From an uncultured Bacteroidota bacterium (GTDB taxonomy: Bacteria; Bacteroidota; Rhodothermia; Rhodothermales; Salinibacteraceae), in contig CAJXLV010000005.1 of the NCBI GenBank assembly GCA_913056185.1, forward strand, positions 61,124 through 125,123: a stretch of DNA of 64,000 bases, in the 5' to 3' direction. This document shows, piece by piece, positions 27,666 to 35,947 of this stretch (the first letter of the stretch is position 1; every line of letters starts with the position of its first letter). Below the pieces are notes generated by a model. That model was not told the DNA's origin. It did no database searches and saw only the letters and a program-made list of their open reading frames with translations. The translations under genes were made by a program, and so were the position numbers.

Positions 27666-30047
27666 ATGCCCACCTGCACCTACTGCGACGCCCCGAGCGA
27701 GGCCCCCGTGACGTCCGAGGACGTAGACGGCGTGTTCTGCTGCGGCGGCTGCCTGGAGGCGCACCGCGTCGCCACGGAACCCGAACGTCACGACCACGGC
27801 GATGAACACTGCTGCCACCACGATGACGACGGACACGACCACGCCTCCCCTCACGGAGCGCACGCCCCCGCGACGGAAACGGCGTTCCTCCACGTCCGCG
27901 GCATGCACTGCACCAGCTGCGAGGACTTCATCGAAACAGTCGCTGAGTCGACGGACGGGCTCCACGAGGCCGAGGCGAGCTACGCCTCCGACATGGCCAA
28001 GGTGGCGTACGACCCATCCCGGCATAGCGAGTCGGACCTCCCGGCCCTCCTCACGCAGGCCGGCTACGAGGCCCACCTGAAAGCGCCGGACGAGGACACG
28101 GCCGACCAAGACGCCGCTGTCCGGCTCGTGTTCGGCGGCTTTTTCACGATGATGGTCATGGCCGTGTACATCGTTCTCCTCTACCCCGTACACCTTGGCG
28201 GGGAGGGGCTCGTGGACCTCAGCGGCACGGGCGGCACGTACGCCCTCACCAACGTATGGGCCTACACCACCTTCGTCCTCCTCATGACCGGGTGGCCCAC
28301 GCTGCGGGGGGCGGCAGTGAGCCTGCGCGTGCTGCAGCCGAACATGGACCTGCTCGTGAGCCTGGCCGCCGTGAGCGCCTACCTGTACAGTGCGGGCGCG
28401 GTGCTCATGGGACAGACGGACGTCTATTTCGACGTGACGGTGGTCATCATTATGGCGGTGTCGCTGGGCCACTACTACGAGGATCAGGTGAAGCGCCGGG
28501 CCACCGACCTACTGAGTGCCCTTACCCGCGAGCAGGTGGACGAGGCGCGTCGGGCCACGGAGGCGGGCACAGAAACAGTGGCCGTCGACGCCCTCTCGCC
28601 GGGCGATCGGGTGTTGGTACGGGCGGGGGAGCGGATCCCGGTGGACGGCACGGTGGTGGACGGGCGCGCCGCCGTCGACGAGTCGCTGATGACGGGCGAG
28701 TCGCTGCCGGTGACGCGGGCAGAGGGGGACGACGTGATCGGCGGCGCCGTGGTGACGAACAACGCCCTGACGATTGAGGTGGGGGCTGCGGCCGAGAGCA
28801 CGCTCGACCGCCTCGTGAACCTCATGTGGAACATCCAGTCGAGCCAGCCGGGTGCACAGCGCGTGGCCGACCGCATCGCGGCCGTCTTTGTGCCGCTCGT
28901 GCTGGTGCTGGCGGCGGTGGCGTTCGGGTGGCAGCTCTGGAGCGGCGCCTCCGCCACCGCGGCCCTGCTCACGGGCCTCGCCGTCCTCATCGTGTCCTGC
29001 CCCTGCGCGCTGGGCTTGGCAACGCCGCTCGCCGTGGCTTCGGGCCTGCGGACGGCCCTGGAGAACGGCATTGTGGTGCGCGACGCCTCCCTCTTCGAGA
29101 CGGCGCCGGACGTGGACACGCTGGCGGTGGACAAGACCGGCACCCTCACCACGGGCGCCATGCAGGTGGTCGATGCCGTGGCCGACGACGCGGTGTGGCA
29201 ACGGGCCCGTGCCGTGGAGCAGCACGCCGCCCATCCCGTGGCTCGGGCCATCGTAGAGGCCGCTGCCCCTGGCGGCGACGGCGTTCCGGTCGGCGACGGC
29301 GCGCCGGCGACCGCCACCGACGTGCGCAGCCATCCGCGGGGCGTCGAGGGCCGCATCAGTGGCGATCGCGTGCGGGTGGGGCACCCCGAGTGGCTGCAGT
29401 CGGAAGGCCTCTCGATGAATGGTGATCTGACCGCCCGCGCCGAAACCGCTCAGGGCAACGCCCAGGTCCCGGTCGCGGTGGGGTGGAACGGTGCGGTGCG
29501 CGGCCTCATCGTGGTGGGCGACACGCTGCGCGACGAAGGCCTCGACGTGATGGACGCGCTGCGCGGCGACGAGCGAGAGGTGGTCGTCCTCACGGGCGAC
29601 AGCGCCGCGGCGGCCCGTCCGCTCCGCACCCAGGACGCCATCGATCGCGTGATCGCAGAGGTAAAGCCCGCCGAGAAGTCGGACATCATCCGGGGGCTGC
29701 GGGACGAGGGCGCCGTCGCCATGATCGGGGACGGCAGCAACGACGCCCCCGCCCTCGCCGAAGCAGACGTGGGCATCGCCTTCGGCCCCACCGCCCTCGC
29801 CGCCGATTCCGCCGACGTCGTCGTCCTGCGCGGCGACCTGACGCGGATTCCGACCGTCTTTTCCCTGGCGCAGGCGGCTCGCCGCCGCATCCGGCAAAAC
29901 CTGGCGTGGGCGTTCCTCTACAACGTCGTGGCCATCCCCCTTGCCCTGGCCGGCCTCATCAACCCCCTCTTCGCCGCCCTCGCCATGGCCGCCAGCAGCC
30001 TTGGCGTCGTCGGCAACTCGGCGCGCGCATTGCGCCAGGCCTCGTAA
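27666..30047 (+). CDS. Heavy-metal (copper-type) translocating P1B-type ATPase with Cys/His-rich N-terminus and HMA domain
   Basis: FCCGGCLEAH; HMA GMHCTSCEDF; SCPCALGLATPLA; DKTGTLTTG; GDGSNDAPAL. Confidence 0.93.
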   Translation: MPTCTYCDAPSEAPVTSEDVDGVFCCGGCLEAHRVATEPERHDHGDEHCCHHDDDGHDHASPHGAHAPATETAFLHVRGMHCTSCEDFIETVAESTDGLHEAEASYASDMAKVAYDPSRHSESDLPALLTQAGYEAHLKAPDEDTADQDAAVRLVFGGFFTMMVMAVYIVLLYPVHLGGEGLVDLSGTGGTYALTNVWAYTTFVLLMTGWPTLRGAAVSLRVLQPNMDLLVSLAAVSAYLYSAGAVLMGQTDVYFDVTVVIIMAVSLGHYYEDQVKRRATDLLSALTREQVDEARRATEAGTETVAVDALSPGDRVLVRAGERIPVDGTVVDGRAAVDESLMTGESLPVTRAEGDDVIGGAVVTNNALTIEVGAAAESTLDRLVNLMWNIQSSQPGAQRVADRIAAVFVPLVLVLAAVAFGWQLWSGASATAALLTGLAVLIVSCPCALGLATPLAVASGLRTALENGIVVRDASLFETAPDVDTLAVDKTGTLTTGAMQVVDAVADDAVWQRARAVEQHAAHPVARAIVEAAAPGGDGVPVGDGAPATATDVRSHPRGVEGRISGDRVRVGHPEWLQSEGLSMNGDLTARAETAQGNAQVPVAVGWNGAVRGLIVVGDTLRDEGLDVMDALRGDEREVVVLTGDSAAAARPLRTQDAIDRVIAEVKPAEKSDIIRGLRDEGAVAMIGDGSNDAPALAEADVGIAFGPTALAADSADVVVLRGDLTRIPTVFSLAQAARRRIRQNLAWAFLYNVVAIPLALAGLINPLFAALAMAASSLGVVGNSARALRQAS

Positions 30048-30053
30048 CCGTTG

Positions 30054-30875
30054 TCACCGCCGCTCTCGGCCCGCGCCGGTGGAGCCCCCCGGGGGCGGCG
30101 GCGCAGAGGACACTGGGCCCTCTTCCGGAATGTACGTTGTCTCTTCCACCGTCTTGTTGATATAGATCACGTCATACACCACGGAGTCGCTCCGCACCAC
30201 GTACACCATGTCTCGCACCCGCACAGTGTCCGGAGGGCCCATGTCTGGCGGCTCAAACCGCATCCTCGACTCGTCGTAGTTCCACATCTCGACCGTAAGC
30301 CCCTGATCGGTGCGTTCCAACAGCACGCTCAACGAATCGCCCGAGTAGTTGCGCTGCACCGCTTCCAGCAAGTCCGCCGTGATGCTGTACTGGGCCGGCT
30401 TGCGCAGCCCAGCCGCTCCGGCACGCACAGAATCTGACCGCGACGCCCCGGCCTGCGCCGTGTCGGGACGGAGCGAATCGGCCGCAATGAGCGCCCCGTC
30501 GTACTGAAACTCCGACTCCAGCCGCCAGCTGCTCATAATGTCCGCCACCCGCTCGGTGATCATGCCCGGCTGGATGTTAAACGTTTCTCCGGACGGATAC
30601 ACCACCACCAGGTCGTCTGGGCCGTATCCGTTTTCCGTCACGTCAATCACCTCGATGCGGCTCACGGAGTCGCGAGGAATGCGGGGGGTAATGATCAGTT
30701 CGTTCATCAGCCGGTTGATGGCCCCGCGCTGCGTAATCTGGGCCACTGGCCGGGTCACTTGTGTAAAGGCGGCCCCCCGCAGGCTGTCCATCGGGGCCTG
30801 TGCCCATCCCGCCAGGGGCATTAGGGCCGCCGCGGCCAGCAGCCCGGCCAAGAAACGTCGTGTGCAGTGCGTCAT
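30054..30875 (-). CDS. Secreted protein of unknown function (cluster distal gene)
   Basis: Signal peptide MTHCTRRFLAGLLAAAALMPLAGWAQ; follows the TPR lipoprotein gene by 24 nt. Confidence 0.75.
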   Translation of the reverse strand: MTHCTRRFLAGLLAAAALMPLAGWAQAPMDSLRGAAFTQVTRPVAQITQRGAINRLMNELIITPRIPRDSVSRIEVIDVTENGYGPDDLVVVYPSGETFNIQPGMITERVADIMSSWRLESEFQYDGALIAADSLRPDTAQAGASRSDSVRAGAAGLRKPAQYSITADLLEAVQRNYSGDSLSVLLERTDQGLTVEMWNYDESRMRFEPPDMGPPDTVRVRDMVYVVRSDSVVYDVIYINKTVEETTYIPEEGPVSSAPPPPGGSTGAGRERR

Positions 30876-30899
30876 GTCGGGGGCAGCGTCAATCGGTAG

Positions 30900-32414
30900 T
30901 TATCGAGCCTCGCGTCGCAGCGCCATGAATCGCTTGCGGTAGGCAACCGCCTCCTCGCGGTTCCCGAGGCGACGGTGCTGGTTGACCAGGGTGCGGTAGA
31001 GGCGCATCTTGTCCTTCGTTCCCAACTCGTCCGGGCGCTGAGCGGCGCGCTCAAGGTAGTCGATGGAGGCTTCCACATCGTTGCGCAGGAGCTGCCCGAC
31101 CTCCAACTCGGCCAGCGCCCGCTGCTTCCATGCCACCGCGGCCGACTGTTTTAAGTATTTCAGAGCGGTGCGGAGGTTCTTGCGCCGGAACCGGCGGCCC
31201 AGGTTCAGGCAGATGGTGCCGTAGGTATTCAGGTATCGCTGCGTGGTGGAATCCGCGGCGGCGCTCGCAGTCGTGTCAGGGCGCGGGGCAAGGCGCTGCA
31301 CAAGCCGCTGCAATCGGTCGGCCGCCGGCTGGCGCTCGCCCAGCTGGTACTCAGCCTGGGCCAGGCGCCAGTCAACCTCGTTGCGGGCCGACGCGGTGCG
31401 GAGCTGTGATTTGAGCGCGCGAAAGCCTTCCGCAGCAGCGGCAGCGTCGCCGCGGCCCGCCAGCTGCTGCAAGGAGTCCCGCGCAAAACTGGCGGCGATA
31501 TTCCCGTCGTCCCAGTTGATCCACTCCACCCATCCCTGCATCGACCGCCGCTGGGCGGGGGTGATGGCATACGTCTTGGCCCGGCGGTAGGCCCGAAGCG
31601 ATTGCTCCGCCTCCCGCGCGTACCGAAATGCCTCCGCCTCCGCTCGGGCGTAGTTGTACACCCGCCCGGAGTCCACCCGGACAGAGTCCAGCGCAAGCTC
31701 TACCGATTCGAGATACGTATCGAGCGCCCGGCCGTAATTGGTCGCCGCTGCGTCGTAGCGCTCAATCTGGAAATAGACGTTGGCGAGACCGAGGTACAGG
31801 CCGGGCTGATCCTTCCGGAGACGCGTAAGCTTCTGATAGATGGCAATTGCCTTCTGGTAGTCTTCCTCGCGCCCCAGCCGATTTGCCCGTCGCTGGTACA
31901 CCTGCGCCAGCAGGCTCTGCGTGCCCTGGTCGTAGGGATTGAGCTGAATGGCCTCTTCAAATGCCGTCTGTGCGTTTTTCAAGAGGTCAGCCTGCATCTG
32001 GGCCAGCTTCGCACTGTCCAGCTCTGCCGCCCGCGTCACCTTTTGGTACTTAATCAACGATTTGGCACCGCGGTTGTAGGCGCGCAGGGCCTCCGCACGT
32101 CGGTCCTGGCCTACACTGTCGGCCGCACTCGTATCGGCGGCCAGGTCGAGATATTTCCAGAGCGTATCGCTCACCTCCACCAGTGAGTCCCCCCTCTCGA
32201 CTTGCGACCGGGCCTCCTGCTGTTTCTCCAGAGACACGAACGCGTCCTGTGCCATGGAATCGGCCCTCTGAGCCGTACTGCTGTCCACCCCTGGCGGCAC
32301 ATACGCACGAAAGCTACGGGAGGAGGCGTCCGGCGTAGGGGCTGTGGTGGGCTCGCTCGTCCCACATCCCACAAGAAGCACGGCAACGGCAAGAATCGAG
32401 AGCGATCGCATCAT
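30900..32414 (-). CDS. TPR-repeat lipoprotein
   Basis: Lipobox LLVGCG; TPR-like AIQLNPYDQGTQSLLAQVYQRRANRLGREEDYQKAIAIYQKL. Confidence 0.8.
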   Translation of the reverse strand: MMRSLSILAVAVLLVGCGTSEPTTAPTPDASSRSFRAYVPPGVDSSTAQRADSMAQDAFVSLEKQQEARSQVERGDSLVEVSDTLWKYLDLAADTSAADSVGQDRRAEALRAYNRGAKSLIKYQKVTRAAELDSAKLAQMQADLLKNAQTAFEEAIQLNPYDQGTQSLLAQVYQRRANRLGREEDYQKAIAIYQKLTRLRKDQPGLYLGLANVYFQIERYDAAATNYGRALDTYLESVELALDSVRVDSGRVYNYARAEAEAFRYAREAEQSLRAYRRAKTYAITPAQRRSMQGWVEWINWDDGNIAASFARDSLQQLAGRGDAAAAAEGFRALKSQLRTASARNEVDWRLAQAEYQLGERQPAADRLQRLVQRLAPRPDTTASAAADSTTQRYLNTYGTICLNLGRRFRRKNLRTALKYLKQSAAVAWKQRALAELEVGQLLRNDVEASIDYLERAAQRPDELGTKDKMRLYRTLVNQHRRLGNREEAVAYRKRFMALRREAR

Positions 32415-32449
32415 GCAAACGGGAAAACTGAAAAGATCTGTGCACAACG

Positions 32450-33505
32450 TCACACGTCTGCCTTCGCCTCGTCCCACCACGAAAGAAAGACGCTGTAGAA
32501 CTGCTTCGACTTCTGTCCCCTCGACTGGGCGCGGGTCTGCACCCCGATGATGGTGCCGCCGCTGCGGCGAATCGGCCCGACTCGAAACTTCCGGCTCTGC
32601 TTCTGGAAGCTGCGGTCAACCAGGTACTTGGCCTCTCCGTTCTGCACAAGGACTACGTGGATCTCGCGAAGATCGGGCTTGCACATGAGGTACATTTCGT
32701 ACTCGCCCTGACTCGTTGACAGGTCGCTAATCGTGGACGATAGAAAGCTGGGCTGGTACCCCACGAGCTGATTGATGCCAGGCGGGAGGGCGGCAGGATT
32801 CTGGCGCATCCACTGAATCAGCTTGCTCGCTTCTACGCTCGTATAGTCCTCCTGGCTGGCGTCCTGAATGGTTACCGCTGCCGCGCCGTCGCCTTCTGAG
32901 TCCGCCTCCTCCGCCCCCGCCGCGAGGGGACCGCCGCTCGCAAATGCGTCCTCGCCCCCGCCCCCGGATGATCCATCTCCGGCCTCCTCCACCGCGATGC
33001 CGGCCCCGCTGCCACTGCCGCCTGAAGGCTGCGACGGGGCGTTGGGCAGGGCCGCCGCCGTGGGCGAACGGGACGATTCGGATGCATCGAGCCCGCCCAC
33101 CTGAGTCCGCTCCACCGATACCTCGCCGCCGCCGGACGAGGCCTCCACCTCGGCCTCCGACTGCGCGTCCGCGGCCGCCGTGGCCTGGGGGGTGGGCTCT
33201 TGGGTGGGAGAGTTGAGCTGCAGGTCCGGCGCCTCGATCCGCTCCGGCGTTGTCTCCGGCTCTTCCTCCTGCGGCTCTTCCGGCTCCTCCTCCGGCTGCT
33301 CCGTGGACTGCTCCGGGGGGGGATCGGGGCGCAGCTGGGTGAGCTGCGCCGGGTCGATCTCCTTAAATGTGTCGCGGGGACTCCGAAATTCCGGCACGCT
33401 CACCACGGCCATCAACACCGAGGACAGCACCACCATGCCCACTGTTGCCAGTGCGGCGACGCGGCGCCGGACAGAACTGTCATCCCGAGGAGACGGTGTA
33501 ATCAT
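32450..33505 (-). CDS. TonB/TolA-like protein: single TM, Pro/Glu-rich spacer, non-canonical C-terminal domain
   Basis: TM VAALATVGMVVLSSVLMAVV then PDPPPEQSTEQPEEEPEEPQEEEPETTPE; directly after two ExbD-like genes. Confidence 0.65.
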   Translation of the reverse strand: MITPSPRDDSSVRRRVAALATVGMVVLSSVLMAVVSVPEFRSPRDTFKEIDPAQLTQLRPDPPPEQSTEQPEEEPEEPQEEEPETTPERIEAPDLQLNSPTQEPTPQATAAADAQSEAEVEASSGGGEVSVERTQVGGLDASESSRSPTAAALPNAPSQPSGGSGSGAGIAVEEAGDGSSGGGGEDAFASGGPLAAGAEEADSEGDGAAAVTIQDASQEDYTSVEASKLIQWMRQNPAALPPGINQLVGYQPSFLSSTISDLSTSQGEYEMYLMCKPDLREIHVVLVQNGEAKYLVDRSFQKQSRKFRVGPIRRSGGTIIGVQTRAQSRGQKSKQFYSVFLSWWDEAKADV

Positions 33506-33507
33506 GG

Positions 33508-33933
33508 CTACAGCTGAAGCTCACTCTTATTGATGTTTTTGGCGATGCCCAGGCGGTCGCACACGTCCATCACGTCGACGGTGTGCTGTACGGCCGACTC
33601 GTCGCTGGGCTCAATCAGCACAATGGGGCGGCGGTCGTTGCCCTCAAGCCGGTCCTTCGTTGCACGCAGACAGTCTTCCAGGGCGGCCCGCCCGTCTGGG
33701 GCACAAATCTCTTCTGCAGGCTCCACTTGTCGCACGACGAATTGCCCCGCCTTTGCCACATCCACCCGCACGAACGTAAGCGACTGCTGCTGCGACGCCT
33801 CGCTCTGCTCTGGCGGCTTGTTGGGCATCTCGATGTGCGTGAACGAGCTGATGTCGCTGATCCAGAGAAACCCGAGCAGCAAGATGAGCCCAATGTCGAT
33901 AAACCGAATCAAAAATCCGCTGCTGCTGAGCAT
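33508..33933 (-). CDS. ExbD/TolR-like protein (copy 2)
   Basis: RFIDIGLILLLGFLWIS TM helix with ExbD-type Asp; 141 aa; next to copy 1. Confidence 0.7.
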   Translation of the reverse strand: MLSSSGFLIRFIDIGLILLLGFLWISDISSFTHIEMPNKPPEQSEASQQQSLTFVRVDVAKAGQFVVRQVEPAEEICAPDGRAALEDCLRATKDRLEGNDRRPIVLIEPSDESAVQHTVDVMDVCDRLGIAKNINKSELQL

Positions 33934-33948
33934 AGAGGGAAAGAACCG

Positions 33949-34344
33949 TTAGCGTGAGCGATTAATTTCGACCTCGATGGACTTCGGAATGCCAAGCTGT
34001 TTGCAGATCTTGGCCGCCTGCATAAGGTAGTAAATTGGGGCTGTCTGGCTGCTGCGGAGGCGCGCTTTCATCTCCGCTCGGCCGAGGGCGTCTCGCTTCT
34101 GCCGTAAGAATGTCCGGAGCTTCGCAGGGGTGCGCAGTGTTCGGCGTTCATCCTCCACGAGAAACGACCCGTCGTTTTGGATGCTCACAAAAACGATTTG
34201 GCTCGGGTCGATGTTTTTGTAGGGGGCCTCAGAACTCTCCGGGGGCTGCACGCTGCTGGGCTTGATGCTGGAGATGCAGATGAACCCGAAGAGCAGAATG
34301 AGCACGATGTCGACGAAGCGTAGCAGGTATCCGGCCTGTCCCAT
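33949..34344 (-). CDS. ExbD/TolR-like protein (copy 1)
   Basis: RFVDIVLILLFGFICISSI TM helix with Asp; 131 aa; downstream of ExbB-like gene. Confidence 0.75.
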   Translation of the reverse strand: MGQAGYLLRFVDIVLILLFGFICISSIKPSSVQPPESSEAPYKNIDPSQIVFVSIQNDGSFLVEDERRTLRTPAKLRTFLRQKRDALGRAEMKARLRSSQTAPIYYLMQAAKICKQLGIPKSIEVEINRSR

Positions 34345-34420
34345 GTCGCACGAAAGGGAAGTCTAAACAGGAAAGCGGAGAGGAACGGGGCTCCTGCCCC
34401 AGCGTCTACTGCCTCGGCGT

Positions 34421-35947
34421 CTATTGCCCCAGCGTCATGGCCTGAAACTGCACCGTCTCACTCCCGATGCTCGCTTCTACGGTGTTTAGCCCGGGCTCTG
34501 CGCCGACGGCGAAAGGCACCGCCGCCTGCCCTTCCTCGTCGGTGGTTACCTCTTGGGTTTGCGCCCCGTCGCCAAAGGTGCCCCCGCCGGAGACGACCTC
34601 AAACCGGACGGTGTGGTCGGGAACGGGATTTTTGTATTCGTCGGCCAGCGCCACGAGGAGGGGATTGGGCAGTTCCTGCCCCCCGGCCGCGCCCTGGTTG
34701 TTGCCCTGGGTGCGGTAGTGGTGGGGCGCCGCGGGGCGGGCCTGTACGCTGAGGGTGCGAGCGGCCGATGCCTCAGCGCCCGGCAGCTGGGCCTCCGCCG
34801 TGCAACGGCCCGCCGCCTCGGGCAGCGCCCAGTCAAACTGCACCGTACCGTCTTCCTCTGTCCGCAGCGTCACCTCGGCATGGCTTCCGTTGAGGGTGCC
34901 GTCGTCCGCCCCTACCCGTACCTGTACCGGCACATCAGGGACAGGCGTGCCGTCTTCTGCCGCGGCCCGGAGCTGCACCGCAGACAGCTCGGTCCCGACC
35001 ACGCCCTCCTTCGGAATGCCAACGAGCTCCAGGCGCTGGGGCGTGGGGGGGGCGGCAGTTGCCGTGGCGGAGGCTGTGGAGGCCGGGACGCCTGCGTCCG
35101 GCGCGCCCGCCGCACTGGCTTCCGCGGGCGAGGGGGCCGCCGGGGACGCCTGCCCGTCTCCGCTGCCGTCCGGGACGGAGCCCTCGGCGGCGGCGCCGTT
35201 TTTATGGGGCGACAACTCCAGAAGGCGGAAGCGCAACTCATCGCCCTCGTCCTCAATCTGATCGATGCGGCTGTCGAAGAAGCTGTAGACTTCCGTCGAG
35301 ATGAGGTTGAGGGTAATGCTCGCAATGAGTCCCAGGAGCGTCGAAATCAGCGCAACGCCCATGCCCCCAAGGATGGCCTGCTTGTCGCTGATGTTGCCAC
35401 CGTAGAAGAGCGTAAACATGCCCCATACGGTTCCGAGCAGGCCCACGGCGCCCGCCGTGTCCGCCAAGAAATCGACCCGCCGCTTAAACGTATCGAACCG
35501 CTCGCGCTGCGACTGCACAAAGTTGGCCACCTCCTCGTGCAGGGTTCCGGCGTCCTGGGTGGTGCGATACACATTCAGCAGCGTCGCGTGCATCTCCGCA
35601 AGCATGCTCTGCTGCTGGTCCTGCACCAAGTCCACGATCTCCTGCGTGCCCATCTCCGGAATGTGCGCCTCCTCCAGTGCAGCCCCCGCCCAGCGGTCCT
35701 GAAACAGCTCGTACACCTTCGCGAGGATGAGGAAGAGCCCGATCGCCAGGATGCCCAAAATGGGCCATTGGAAGCCCCCTGCCTTTCCAATAATGTTCCA
35801 CAGAACGAGCCCGCCCTCCGAGCCCGCCGCGGCCGTTGTGTCGGCGGCTTGCTGGGCATAGCTGACGCCTGCAGGGCCGCCAATCAGGAATAGAGTGACA
35901 AAAGCAATCCGAAAGCACGTATTCATTGCGCGCATGGGCCAGTTCAC
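34421..35947 (-). CDS. MotA/TolQ/ExbB proton channel protein with C-terminal Ig-like (Big_1-type) extension
   Basis: VGLLGTVWGMFTLFYGG...GGMGVALISTLLGLIASITLNLIS; then Ala/Pro linker and two Ig-like segments including LPNPLLVALADEYKNPVPDHTVRFEVVSGGGTFGDGAQTQEVTTDEEGQAAVPFAVG. GTG start or in-frame ATG downstream. Confidence 0.85.
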   Translation of the reverse strand: MNWPMRAMNTCFRIAFVTLFLIGGPAGVSYAQQAADTTAAAGSEGGLVLWNIIGKAGGFQWPILGILAIGLFLILAKVYELFQDRWAGAALEEAHIPEMGTQEIVDLVQDQQQSMLAEMHATLLNVYRTTQDAGTLHEEVANFVQSQRERFDTFKRRVDFLADTAGAVGLLGTVWGMFTLFYGGNISDKQAILGGMGVALISTLLGLIASITLNLISTEVYSFFDSRIDQIEDEGDELRFRLLELSPHKNGAAAEGSVPDGSGDGQASPAAPSPAEASAAGAPDAGVPASTASATATAAPPTPQRLELVGIPKEGVVGTELSAVQLRAAAEDGTPVPDVPVQVRVGADDGTLNGSHAEVTLRTEEDGTVQFDWALPEAAGRCTAEAQLPGAEASAARTLSVQARPAAPHHYRTQGNNQGAAGGQELPNPLLVALADEYKNPVPDHTVRFEVVSGGGTFGDGAQTQEVTTDEEGQAAVPFAVGAEPGLNTVEASIGSETVQFQAMTLGQ

